DNA from: Ascochyta rabiei | Taxonomy: Eukaryota; Ascomycota; Dothideomycetes; Pleosporales; Didymellaceae | Length of the DNA: 64,000 nucleotides | NCBI RefSeq assembly: GCF_004011695.2 | Contig: NC_082407.1 | Coordinates: 1 to 64,000 of the forward strand | Direction of reading: 5' to 3' | Shown here: piece after piece, positions 24,434-36,400 of the stretch | Layout of the letters: the number at the start of each line of letters is the position of its first letter | Position numbering within the stretch: the first letter of the stretch is position 1 | Program-made: the position numbers and the translations under genes | The notes under the pieces: model-generated | Database searches by the model: none | Told to the model about the DNA's origin: nothing | What the model saw: only the letters and a program-made list of their open reading frames with translations

Positions 24434-25564
24434 AACGCTTCTCTCCGCCGCCTCGACCAACGCCTCCCATGCCTCTCGCTGCTGGCGGGTGAAACGATAC
24501 GCTGGACTCTTCTACACGTGCTCCTGTTGCGTTTGTGCGAAAAATATTAATATCTGCTGCCACGGCCGCGTGTAGTTGCTAATCGACTTCTTGTCTATGT
24601 ACAGCTGCAACGGCTGGAATTGCGTCTGGTGCTTCTCTGTCTGGATCGCCTCTAGCCGCACGAACACGCCGATGCGGTGGATGACGGACGCTTGACTGAA
24701 CCGCACCAATCCCTCTATTGCCGCCCACATTGCTGCCTCTACGGGCTCGGCCTGCTGCTCCTGCCTAGGATCAGGCTCTGCCACGGGTTCCTTGATGCAC
24801 GCCATCAGCTCGGGTCGCTCCATGCCCACTAAATACAGCAACCACTGCGTCCGCTCCAACCACAGGTTTACCTCGTCTTTCTCTCCCTCCTGGATGGTGT
24901 TTTGCGTCCGCATCTCGACGTTGGCCCACGCCTTGGCCATCTGCTCGCCCACCTGCGCCTATGCCGCGTTGCCATCTGGCACAACGTCTGGGCCATTGTC
25001 GTCAGGCTGCTCAACCTCAAAATACTGCAACCCCAGGCCCTGGACTAACAACTGCTGGCAATAGATTCTCTTACAACCTTTGCTGATGCGCTCTTATATC
25101 TCTGCCTTCTCTACCTAGCTCAGACAACCTCCTTTTCCTGCTACTGACCAACTGTGGGTCTTCTGCCAATGCTTCCTTATTGCCTCTGCGCTTTAGAATA
25201 TCTGACAGCAATGGTCTGCGTCTACCTGACACATTAACCTGTCTGCATAAACCAGTAACTGATGTATAGGCTAAATGGCCTAGCTTGGCACTTCTAACTC
25301 TCCTGCATATTAAATTAATCCAGCCTAACTGCTTACGTCTTCTGCTACTAACTCGGCTTGCTTCTGGCTGACACGATGACGCTGCAAATGACTCCTGACC
25401 TGGCTGGGCAAAACGCCGTGTCTACACTCTTTGCAAACTGCCAACGCGTACTTAACTAAATGCTCAAAATACTCGCCTGTAACGCTATCCTCTGTCATAA
25501 TTGCTGCTGAACGTTGAACTGTGGATAAATGATGACAATTGGCGACACAGGGTTGTGCTGGCAC
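20814..25564 (-). pseudogene. Telomere-linked helicase B2, full length, decayed
   Basis: The N-terminal finger is C-x2-C-x11-H-x3-H (about 25.4 kb, VCKECRHGVLPSQV). 24266-24460 encodes a long Glu/Asp run. The recombinase-like region has MAGGQPARALEI (about 23.43 kb), YHKGY (about 23.31 kb), AYREIAIGISQR (about 23.05 kb) and QAGHTVHIAGMIYAQ (about 22.9 kb). The helicase core is damaged at key residues: Walker A reads LTRAGKS (about 22.56 kb), DECH reads NKCY (about 22.3 kb), while QESGRAGRDG survives (about 21.75 kb). C-terminal zinc knuckles RCGIC...H...C and CFWC follow, across a frameshift near 21.2 kb. Another frameshift lies between 24266 and 23744. The catalytic changes are G-to-A/C-to-T in sense, as RIP would leave. 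Confidence 0.87.
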
Positions 25565-26100
25565 ACTGTAGGTTACTAGTAATTGTTTGCATTTTACTAT
25601 ACTTAACTACAGTCTATATGTTATATATTATGTTGTAGACGCGTTCTACCTCTTATATGTGTGATACAACTACGCGCGTGGTTAACGTTTGTGATTGCTG
25701 GTTGTTATCTCGGAACGTCTCCGAACCTGGTCGCTTGGGTTCTCCCAACCTCACGAACCTTACCCCAACCTCTAACACGAAACCCTAACGCACGTAACCA
25801 CGCATGCTGTAGGGATATAATTTCGCTAGAGTATATAACTAAATGCGCTAATTAACATACTTAAATTTAGGGTTAATTGACTAGTAGAAACCTAACTGGA
25901 CTAATTGCTTTAAGTTTTCTGGAGTCAGCCATACGTGATGTAGTCTACGCAGGGAAAATGAATATCCTAGTACGTTGAAAACTGGAGGAAGTACTGCCTC
26001 CAGTTGCAGCCCTGGGATAGAGCACAGCTTGGCATCTTGCTATATCTTGTACGAGAAGAGGCAATCTGTCTTTCTTTCTTATCTTTCTGCTTCTGTAGTA
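25565..26100. other. Inter-unit spacer with short telomere-like motifs
   Basis: AT-rich with no gene. It holds CGAAACCCTAACGC near 25780 and TTTAGGGTTAATTG near 25866, short telomere-like matches in both orientations. A stretch TGATGTAGTCTACGCAG near 25937 resembles one at about 38438. Confidence 0.5.
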
Positions 26101-26680
26101 TAGGACAAATGCATACTCGTTAGAAGGCCACTTTAACCCTTAACAGTTGCCCTTGCGAGCACCCTCCTTTCCTTCCTTACGGGCCCACCCCTCACCCCTT
26201 TTCTCTACCTTTAGCTATTCTATCTTATAACTACTAATTTATTTTCTTTACATTCTTTTCTTTTCTTTTCTTTTACTATCTTACTCTTTATTGTTATCTT
26301 ACTTTTTTCCCTGCTTTTACCTTGTTTCTACTGAACTCTTTTGCTTACTTTTACCTTGCTTCTACTTAACTCTCTTAAATTCTCTTTTAAATTCTCTTTT
26401 CTGTACAGCTTATATTCTCTTCTTTTTCTTCTCTACTACTCTTAATCTCTTAACTAACTATACTTCTGTCTTACCTTTTTATTAAACTCTTACCTTATCT
26501 CTATATCTTAAACATTAATCTCTATATACGTTACTATTCTCTTCTTCTTAAATTTAATCTATTTACTTAGAATGCTCTTAACTCTAACCCTAACTCTTCT
26601 TGAAATTTATCTTAACTTCTCTTCTAAACTCTCTCTTATAATACCTTATTACAAGCCTACCACCCACCTCTTTCTTTTTG
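26101..26680. repeat. Internal G-poor tract, possible relic of a former chromosome end
   Basis: After GGGCCCACCCCTC at about 26181, the sequence to about 26640 is pyrimidine-rich with very few G, and includes ACTCTAACCCTAACTC near 26580. It resembles the terminal G-free tract and sits at the matching place, beyond the 3' end of helicase C. No gene is seen. Confidence 0.6.
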
Positions 26681-26729
26681 TTCTTCTACCCTGCTATCCC
26701 ATCTTCTATCTGCTCGCTCTCTCCACCCC

Positions 26730-29700
26730 TCTACCACCACCTTGATCGCCATCGCTATTGCGTTGCTGAACATCTGCCCCTATATCTCCTCCCTGTGCCG
26801 CTTCCTAAGCCACCCAGCATACGCTTCGTCTCCCGTCTCCGCAAATCCCAGCTCTCCCATCGCCCGGATCCCATCCCTCGTCAGTTGCGCTGCGAACGCT
26901 AGCGGTACTACTACGTTCGGCCACTGACACCGCTTGTCTATCCCTTCCCCTGTTGCGCAGTACTTCTGACTCACCCAGCACTGTTAACAGTTGTTCTTCA
27001 CCGTCTAATCCCGCATCTTCACACGGAACTCATCTGCCTGCATCCCTGTTCCCCTTGCCTATGCCGTGCACTGCATCGCCTGGTGCCCTTTCTACTGCTC
27101 CTCTTCAGCCGTCTTAAACTCCTGCCTAACAAGCCAGCATATTGCACATCCCTCTCGCAGCTCTGTAAACGCCTCCTCTACTACCGCCCATTCCTAAGTC
27201 TACTTCTCCTGCTCCTCTATCCACACCTCTTCCCCCTCTCCGCAACGATCGCATCCTGCTGCCCCAATCTCCCTACAGCTCTGTCCCTGTTGATCCAGAT
27301 ACGAGCTCATCAGCTCTCGTCAACATCTGCTGCCGATCAGAAACTGCCCTATCGCCAGCACGTCTATATCCTCCTTCTCCCTCTCCATCACCTGCTCCAC
27401 CTCTCCCTGTTCCACCAGCACCACCACCTCAAATTGCTCCCCTCCTCGTCCTCCGCAACCGCTTGCCTAAGCAAAGTCGCTTATGCTCTACAGTGTGCCT
27501 ACGTGCAAGATGTACACGATCCCCTCAAAGTCTACTCCTGTTCCTAGCGCTGACGTCGCCACCATCATACCTCCCTTCTCTACCCACTCCTGTAGCCGGT
27601 CTGCGCGATCTACCACCCCTGCGTGATAGTGTCTGCAGCCCAGCTCCGTCGCAAGCCGCTTGCACTGCACCTTGCTCTTGCAGTACACCACTCCCTTCTG
27701 TCAACTCTGCTGCAACTTCTTAGCCCACCGCTTGCACATAAACAGCGCCGTCTCCTCCAGCTTGTTGCGCTGACACCACAACACAAAGTACCGCGCGTTT
27801 GGCTGCGCTGTGCTTGCCCTTATGTACGTTGCGTAACGCACTAGCATGCTCGCTTCAAGCTCTCCCTCTCGCAGCGGCGGCAGCGTTGCTGTCAGCATCA
27901 CCATCGGGCTGCCGAGAAGCCGCAAGTTCTTCATCGCCAGCAGATTCTTCTGCCAGTGCCTCGCCGTAAACACTAGATGACACTCGTCAATCACAATCCG
28001 GTGCAGCAGCCCCTTTGCCTTCAGCATCCGCGCGTACCCTAGAAAGTTGCCAGCGCTCTTTATGTCGCCAGCTACGTCTGCGCTGACTACCACCACAGAT
28101 GCCAGGTTGTTCTCGCTGTGCTTCCACTCCATGCACTCCACGCCGCACTGCTGAATCCTCCCGACTAGATCTTTAATCAGCGCTCGGTACAGCACGACGA
28201 CCACCGTTACCCCCGGCTCCTCCACGCAAGCCGGCAGCGTGAACAGCAAGCTCTTGCCTCCACCCGTTGGAAGCACGACAATGAGCGGCGTCTGCTTCTC
28301 CAGCACTGCGTGCAAAGCCTGCTCCTGCTCCACCAATCGAAAGCCAACGTCTTGCTTGCCTAGCACCTGCTGCAGCCCCCTGTGTATCGCGTCTGCCCGC
28401 AGGTCTGCAAACCGCACTTCTTTCTCTTTCGGCAGCCCAACAAGCGCCGACGACGTGCTGTTGCTCATCCGTCGCTTCGTCGTCCTGCTCGGCTCTACGG
28501 GCTTCGCTGCGCTCCCATCCACCCCTAAGAAGCGGTGCCATGCTGCGCTAAGCGGCCGGAACGCATCAATAGACCGCACGCTGAGATACTTCATAATATC
28601 TATCAGCACGCTGTAGTTGCCTACCCCCATCGCGGTTGTGCGTGAGTTCTGCAGCTCAAGAACCTCTTCGCCATCATCGTCCACTTCCGCCTCTTCCGTC
28701 TCGCCAACGTTGTCCTGATAGCCCCTGCTGAACGACTCTCCCACCTTGACTCGCCCGATACCTACTGCCGTGTGCCGGTACTCCAGCGTGTGCAGCACCA
28801 CGCCCAGCCTCTTCCCCGTCTCGCGCTTCAGCACCCTCGTGAGCCGGCTGGTGTCCCACGCGCCCTGCGCGTTGTGCCACACGTAGTCGCTGTAGCTGCC
28901 GCCCAGCACCTGCAGCGTCAGATACTCGCGGAACGGCTGTACGTAGACCAAGTACACCGCCATCACCTGCCCCAGCTGCGGCAGCAAGAAGCGCGGCACA
29001 ATCTTCGGCTTGTCCCACTGCGACTGCGACTTGTGATAGCGGACTACTGTTATCACCTGCCTGTCTACAACGAAGATGTTGCGGTCCTGCAGCACGCTGT
29101 TGCGGTGCCGAATCGTCGTGATCTCTGACCCACGCCCGGGCTGTCCTGACGTGATGTGCACGCTGCAGAGCAGCAGTTCTAAGAAGCGATCCATCTGTCG
29201 CATGTACTGCCGCACCGCCTTAACGCTCTACTGCCCGTCCGCACGCGTTAATCGCAGCCCGCCCGCTGTAGTCATCGCTCTCCTAAGCATCTAAGCCAGC
29301 CCGCCTTGTAGTTTGTTGCCTGGAGCGTCGACAAACGACGTGCGTCGTTTTGTGAACGTGACGTTGTTGACTACTTGCTTCAAATCAACGGTAACCCGCT
29401 CTTCCTCGCCGTCCGCCCAGCACAGCTCCCATAGCATCTGCTCTGTTTCAGCCAACAAGTCCTGCGCTATCTTGCAGAAGCGGCTGATAACGATTGGTCG
29501 GCCGTTCAGATAGAACGTCTGCTTGTCCTCTGACCAGTATGCGTTGCCTAAGTTGCCAGCTGTTAGTCTAATGTATTTGCCGTACGCTAGCATGCTAATT
29601 ATCTCACTTATTAGGCTGAACGTGCCGTCTGCTAGATGCTTGTGCCGCGCTGCTAGAAAACGATTGCGGTCCTGTTCTGTCTGCGTGTCGCGCTGCCCTC

Positions 29701-31075
29701 CCGGGAGCAGCTTCTCTAGAGTAAGCACCCGCACGCAGTACACCATCCCTGCCAGCATGTACAAGTAGTTCTTTGCGGTCCGCAAGCAGTCTATGTCTAC
29801 ATCAATCCCAAGCACTGCAAGAAACTGAATCAAACTAGTAGACAGCGCTACGGGGTAGTACGTTGTGAAGATGAACGAGCTGATAGACGCCAGAAGCGCC
29901 TCTGTCTGAGCGCCTCTGTCGTCGCCATCCAGCGCGTCCCACAACCTAATCCCACATAATTTCTGCTCAGCTGTCCACGTAAAGAGCTCGCGCGCGTCCT
30001 TTATTAGATCTGGCGCCTGTTAACTGCGTGTCCTGCGCTGGGGCCGCGGGCTGTCGTTGTTAGCTCTACTGCCTTCATTCTCGTCGTCTTCGCTGTTCTC
30101 CTCGCTGCCTTCCTCGCTGCTTAACGCCGCACTGCTCTCTGATAGAGCTGCTGTGTCTTGCCGCTGTTAGAAACGCATGATTTGCTGCTCTTCGTCTCCT
30201 AGCACCTGTAGATAGAAGCAGATAAACCTGACCATGTAGCTTACGTACACAGCCTGACTCTCTAGGTTCTACAGTCGCCCTAACGGCCACACGTCAATCT
30301 TGCTCTGCTTTGCGCTCCGCAGCCAGCGCCTGAGTTCTTGCGGAAGCGTAGCTAACCCCTTAACGCTTCTCTTAATCAGTCCCTCTGTTAGCTGAGCAGC
30401 TAGCTTAAGCTTGCGTTCGCCTTGATCGGGAGCCCGGGCTTAATGGGCCAGATGAACGAGATTTCGATCCTTGAAAAACTCTAACCAGCCTGTCCGCTTA
30501 AACCAGCCGGTCTTATCTGTTTTTGCAGCGTCTTCTAGCGTTTGCAGCTCTTCCTTGACTTCTTGTTGTGTTACTTTGTACTCGGCAAGCTGTGCTTCAA
30601 TCGCAGCCTCAACACTAGCGTTTTCGGGATCCACAGCATCTGCCAAACCAACAATAAAGTATTTTTGCAGCCCCCTAGTGTAGAAGAAGCTCTGCACTTT
30701 CACAGTCTTGTACAGAAAGCTTTTCTCTCCTACCCACACTTGCTGGTGATTTTTTTTGCAGTGCCTGCGCATCTCATCTTTGCTGATAGTGATCCACCTG
30801 CACGTCTCGCACTGCGCCCTATTAAGCGGCTTCCCTAGCTCTTCTATCGGCTGCGCGGGCTCGTCTGGGGGCTCAATTGCGCTCAGAGCAATAGTCTTAA
30901 ATTGACTAAAGCGCTTAAGTATCTGTCGCCGTAGTGTAGCAGATGCCGCATAATATTTGCGAAGATGCGTGTTAAGACTAACAACGGCTGTACAGTGCTG
31001 CTTGCAAACTACAACGCCAAAGTCTTTAAGAAAGCAGAATATGTTGTTACAGTTGCTAAGCGTAAGCTGTTAGGG
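26730..31075 (-). pseudogene. Telomere-linked helicase C, nearly intact core
   Basis: The zinc-finger N-terminus lies at about 31.0 kb (GVVVCKQHC) with a second cluster CETC...RRHCKKNH at about 30.76 kb; no ATG is clear upstream. From 30772 to 27488 one frame is kept, with stops at about 30440, 30270, 30165, 30020, 29291, 29230 and 27701. The recombinase-like region has ITSGQPGRGSEI (about 29.14 kb), YHKSQ (about 29.03 kb) and EYRHTAVGIGR (about 28.76 kb); the GHS...Y box has degenerated to QNSRTTAMGVGNYS. The helicase has PTGGGKSLL (about 28.25 kb), DECH (about 27.98 kb), TATLPP (about 27.88 kb) and SGCGGRGG (about 27.45 kb, one Arg changed to Cys). Below 27.45 kb the tail has stops but still shows GCAICW and CWVSQKYC knuckles. 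No partner gene is next to it. Confidence 0.86.
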
Positions 31076-32317
31076 CCACTTACAGGGGTTTGAAGTGTCG
31101 CTTTTGCTGTTGCTTGTGTTGTTTGCCTAATAGGGTGTTGTTGCTTGGCTGTCCTATACTAGCTCCATTGTGTAGAAACCCTAACCCTACTTACCCTAAC
31201 AGCACCACGTTTCGCCAAACTTACTAACAAAACTTTTAGCGTTGCTGCGCAGAGTACGTAAAAATCAAGTTTGTATGAAACATTTCTTAATCTAAGCGCA
31301 AAATGGTTGCGATTTGGTGGTGTTGGGGTAACGCGTGGGACCACCAAACCGTTTCGCTTAAAAAGGGGCAAACCCTAACGCTAAGCCTATCTTGCCGCGA
31401 TTCGGTGTCCTCTACGCGCCCTTATATTGGATAGGCCCCCCATCGGTTCTTCTCCCCTAAACGCTGTCTCAATCATTTCCACAGTTTGATGCTGTGCTCT
31501 TCTGCTTTTAACAACTAATCTGCTCGCTCTGTTAACCTTCTCGCGGGTTACGGGGCCTTTTACGGGCTGTTTGCTGTTGTCTCTTACTGGTCACAGGTCA
31601 TGCTCCTTAACTGCCCGCCTTCCCCCCCTCTCCACCCTTTCGCCTTTCTCCAACGGTCTTAACCACGCTTCCCTTGACGCTTGCTGCACTCTCGGACGGG
31701 TATCTGCTACACCCCTGTTACGCATCACTAACGCACAGGTTACAGGGGCCTCTTCTTCTTCTTTGCTATTGCCAACCACTGCGCTCAGCGTCCTTGTAAC
31801 ACATTATCACGGCTTACCTCTCTACCGCTTTGCTATGTTAACCTCTCAATAATACCTCATCACGGCTGTGTCGCCTACCTCTTCTCCTTTCTTAACCGCT
31901 GCGCTTATTGTGCATTCCCACAGACCCTCTGCCTACCCCTCTTCTCTCTCTTACGCTTATATTACGGGTCTCTTTACGGGTTGCAGCTGTTCTCTACCTG
32001 TTGCGTGTCTTTCTACAGGCCTCTGTTCCTCTGTCTGCTTGCCCCAAACACCAGCAACCCTAACCCTACTCTGACTTGCGTACCAGCCCGAACCTAACTC
32101 TAATATTTTATTTTATTTCTGCCTTAATGTTAACCTGCTTACTGCTATCTTACTGCTAAACGTCTGTTTAGTCTTCCCCTCCGCACGTTTGCACTGTTTG
32201 TGTTACTGTTTATTAATTTTAACTTCCTTGATTTTTGCGTGATGCTCTTGCATGCGAGTCAGCCGAGCATCTCCGAAAATGCGCAACCTTAATCCAGCCT
32301 TAACGCTAACCCAATTC
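31076..32317. other. Inter-unit region with interstitial telomere repeats
   Basis: No convincing gene. AACCCTAACCCTACTTACC occurs at about 31178 and CAACCCTAACCCTACTC at about 32056, both in the same orientation as the end telomere. AAACCCTAACGC lies near 31370. 31440-32050 is moderately pyrimidine-rich with CACGGG/CGGGCC motifs like those in the subtelomeric repeat. Confidence 0.6.
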
Positions 32318-33345
32318 TATCTCTGCTACCTGCGTGCTGTTATACTGCTGCATAAACAACACTTCTCTAATTGCTACTACTATTACGTTGCTAAAAAAAA
32401 ATTCGCTATTAACCTGCTCTCTGTACCGCTTATCTATCTTTATAACTGCCCCTTTACTCTTGTGTGACACTTAACAAGCCTACCGCCCACCCACTTTCTC
32501 TTCTTTACCCTGCTCCTCCTTCACTCTCAATCGCTCCGCTCCGGGGGCACATCCACGGGCCCCCCGCCCACCCCTCTACTCCCCTCTCCCGTAATACCTT
32601 ATCACGGCCCCACCCACCTCCCCTCTTTCTTCTTCACCCTCTACTGCCCCGCTCGACTGCTTTGTGACACCTAACGGGCCCACCGCCCACCTTTCTCTTA
32701 CGCACTACAACATCTACAGGTTTAGGAATGCCTTTCTGGCTGCGGCACCACAATCGGTTTTGCTAAACTTCCCCTAACTACTGCTCTATCTTGTGACAAC
32801 ACTCTCTAAAGCCCTAAAACACCTTTTTATATGTTGTCCCTATCCTAATCAATCTGCCTAAACCCCCTAATAACCTTTTCAAATGCCTCCTCTTCTCTGT
32901 ATCTTTCTTTTCCTAAATTCTTGTTATCTTGATCCTGCGCTTTCTTTTTAATACAAACGGGTGCTTTAGGTCAGGGACTTACTTGGTTTTAGGTGCTCTG
33001 CCTAGATTATAGGCTCTTCTTAGGTTACGTGCTCTTTCTAGGCTGTTGGCTTTTCTTAAATAATTGGCTCTTACTAATTTGGGGTTACTAATGTGGACTT
33101 CCTTAGTTGGGCGGGGGACCACTTTTGGACCACTTGGGTTGGTGGTCTACTTTCAGACCACCTGGGGTGGATACCACTTTTGGACCACTTAGGGTAGCAC
33201 ACTACTTTGCGCACTACTTAGGGAACTACTTAGGGTGGCGCATTGCTTAGCGCACTAATTGTGGACCACTTAGGGAACCACTTGGGGAACCACTTAGGGA
33301 ACCACTTGGGGAACCACTTGGGATACCGCTTAGGCTTGGGGGGGG
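32318..33345. repeat. Subtelomeric repeat, copy 2, with short minisatellite
   Basis: 32318-32990 matches 3700-4640 in order. 33090-33345 carries ACCACTTGGG / GGGGAACCACTT units like those at 4700-4930 and 12480-12830. A third short match to the CCACAATCGG block follows at about 33349. Confidence 0.78.
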
Positions 33346-33469
33346 CCACCACAATCGGATGATATGATTAGATTCCCTAAACTCTCCTACACTACTCTTC
33401 TATCTCGCAACAATACACTGCAAACACCCAAAATACCTAACACATCTTGTTACTTTCAATTCCGCCCTA

Positions 33470-36400
33470 CCGCTTCTTCTTCCTAAACCACTTAACAATC
33501 CGCTTGAATGCCTCCCCCTGCTCTTCCTGCTCCTGCCATTGTACTCCCTCCTCCACCATCTGCTCTTGCGCCCATTCCGTGAAACTATCTGACTACCTGG
33601 CCCAAATCGACGCAATCGACGCGATTAACACGCCATAGTACTGACAACTTCCGCCGACTTTCCTTATCTATCCGCCATCTGCTTAGCTCTTATACCTTTC
33701 GCATATCGCCTATAGAATACTACACTTAAAATAACATAAAAACCTCTCCTACTAAATAGAACTTATAATAATTGTTACTCCTTTGCGAATCTCCTCTGCG
33801 TCTGTTGCTGTGCAATCCGCCATCCTATAACCTTCACACCCTTCTCCCCACGCCCTGCATCGCTGGCATCCCTCCTTCCACTCGTCCAACACCTCTTCTA
33901 ATCCTTAGATCTCTGCCAAACCCTTAGTCTGTAACTCCATCTCTCTTTGCGCCGCCAACCTTCGTGCTCTTCCCTCCTGATCGAACGCTAGCCTTTCTTC
34001 CTCATCCCTAATCCCTCCTGCCTCTTGCCCGTCGTCTTCGTCTTCTCTCCTGTTTTCGTCTTCTCTTGCACGCTCTGCCTCTCTCCCAGTCTTACACCCA
34101 ACACACCCGCTACATTTCTCTTCGTCAACTTCGCAACCTACTCTGTCTATTCTCCTATCTATCTCCCTATCTAACACAACTCTTATACATCTGTTGGTCG
34201 TAATAAACTCCTGCATCTCTTTATCTACCCTACCCTAACTTCCTTCTTGCATGCTGCCATCTCAACGGTACCTCTCCCCTCTTACGATAATCGCTTTACT
34301 CTTCTGCCTATCTTGTCCTGCTCGCCCGCTTTCTTGCGCATAATCCCGCAACTTTCTAACAATCCTAATGTAGATTACTACTCAGATGGTGGGCGCATCT
34401 ACCCCTAAACCTAACGCATTGGTTGCTGTGAAAACTTGCTGTTGTCCCTCTGTCAACTGGCGCACCAACTCTGCCTTCTCGCCTCTGCTCCCTACCTGCC
34501 GGTGGTAACAAACACAACCCAGCAACCTGGCCAATTGAACCGTCTTAGCCACCGTGTCGCAGTACACAATGATCTGGCTAGGCATCAGGTACTGCCGCTT
34601 CTTCTCCTCTACTAACTGTACCAACACCTCGTCTTTGTCTTCCTCCTTCTGATTGTACCGCTGTATCTGGTACTTAACGTTCTTCTGGGTCGTTGGACCG
34701 CAGAACCACTGGCATTGCTCCTTGGCTGGCAACCCTATCAATGCAATAAACTCGCCCTTGTCTCTCAGCTGCATGGTTGCTGTTAAGTACACCAGCTGTG
34801 TCTCTGCCTTTACTAAGTCCCGCAACACCAACATCTACGTCCTCTATCCACTTATTAAATCTAACACAACGTAACATTTATTAACAACAATTTGGTCTAA
34901 CTGCCCTATAGCTTGTTGCTGGTTAATAAAACCCCTAAAACTCTTGCTAACCGCCGATTCGGGCGTGACCAACACTACTGACGCCTATTCCTGCGGTTTC
35001 TGACTGTCCCACTCTACACACTCAATTCCGGCTTAAACGCACCTGTCTTTTAAGTTGCCGCGCAACGAAACCAGTGGCACAACAACAACTGTAACGCTGG
35101 TGGAACACGACGCTAGCAACATAAACGCCATGCTCTTGCCTGCTCCTGTGCCTATAACTATAACGATTGGACTCTTCTGGTGCATAATAGCTTCGATGGC
35201 CGGCCGTTGCACGCTCCTGAACCTGGCCCCCTTCTGCACCAAATCTTCCAACTGACACTAGATGTCTACCGTACGCATCTTCCTCCAACGCCAAAATTCT
35301 TCCTTAATTGCCTCTTTCCTGACCTCCGCCGCTCGCGTTCCTTTCTTAGGCTGCTTCTCTAACGCCAACTTAAATAACAAAAACTGATGCCATTCCATGC
35401 TTACTTGCTGCAATGCCACTTGCTAGGCCTTAGTACTGAACGGCGACTTGGTGATGGGTCTCCCGTAAACTGTGCCGCCAATCTTAGAGCTGTGCCCTGT
35501 CTGTATGTCGAACGCCTTGTCCTCTTTGTCCTTATCTTCATCACCCTCCACAACCGCCTTAATTACTACTTTGTTGTTAATGTATCTTTAATATATTGCC
35601 TTAGTGCTGTGTCTCTACAACATAATGTTTAATTTTACGCCTAACCACTATATTAATACGCGCTAGATCGCCCGCTAAACCCGGTTGGTATCCTATTGCT
35701 CGGGTCCACGCAACGACAGTCCCTCCTCTTCTTCGTCGTCTTCGTCCGCGCCCTGTCGCCAACCATCCCTCCTACCCTCACCCTCGTCGCTCTCCCGTGC
35801 TCTTTTTCCACGTTGCGGCCGTGCCTATGGCTTATCCTTCCTTGGCTCCCATATAAATGGGCTGGCTTCCTTAGCTACCCCTCTCCCAACAGCACCCTCT
35901 AGCTTCCTCCAAAACGGCATAACCATCTACAAATAATAAAACAACAATTTGCCTACCTTACGCGGTAAATAACAGTAGATAATCTTGGCCTTTGCGCTGG
36001 CCCTGATGCCTTTGTGGTACATAGTCACATATACTATCAACCCGTCCTTAATAAACACACTACAGCTCTCGCCATTCGGACTATTCATGTGCTAGACTGT
36101 TACCACTTCTGTTCCGCGTGCTGGCTGCCCCCTGGTCATGTGCACTAAGACTAACAAATACTCTTAGAACGCTTGTATGGCCTTCTTGTATTTTCTTACT
36201 GCCTGCGCTCTCTACACTACCCTGCGTCCTTCAGGTACAGACGGATTGGTGGCTTAAACGTCTACAAATGCTTCTTGTAACCTCTTCTTGTAGATTACGC
36301 AATAAGCCAACTAATTCTTCCTGTTAACGCCTCTAAACGTGTTACGCTTGTCCTGGAAAAAATTCCACCCAACCTTTATCTTGGCTGGGTTGTTAACGAT

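Noticed and set aside
24266..24460. Glu-rich small protein as a separate gene
   Set aside because: It lies in the frame of helicase B2 and matches acidic inserts in the other copies.
27083..27547. Leu-rich plus-strand frame
   Set aside because: Antisense to the decayed helicase C tail, whose zinc knuckles are visible on the minus strand.
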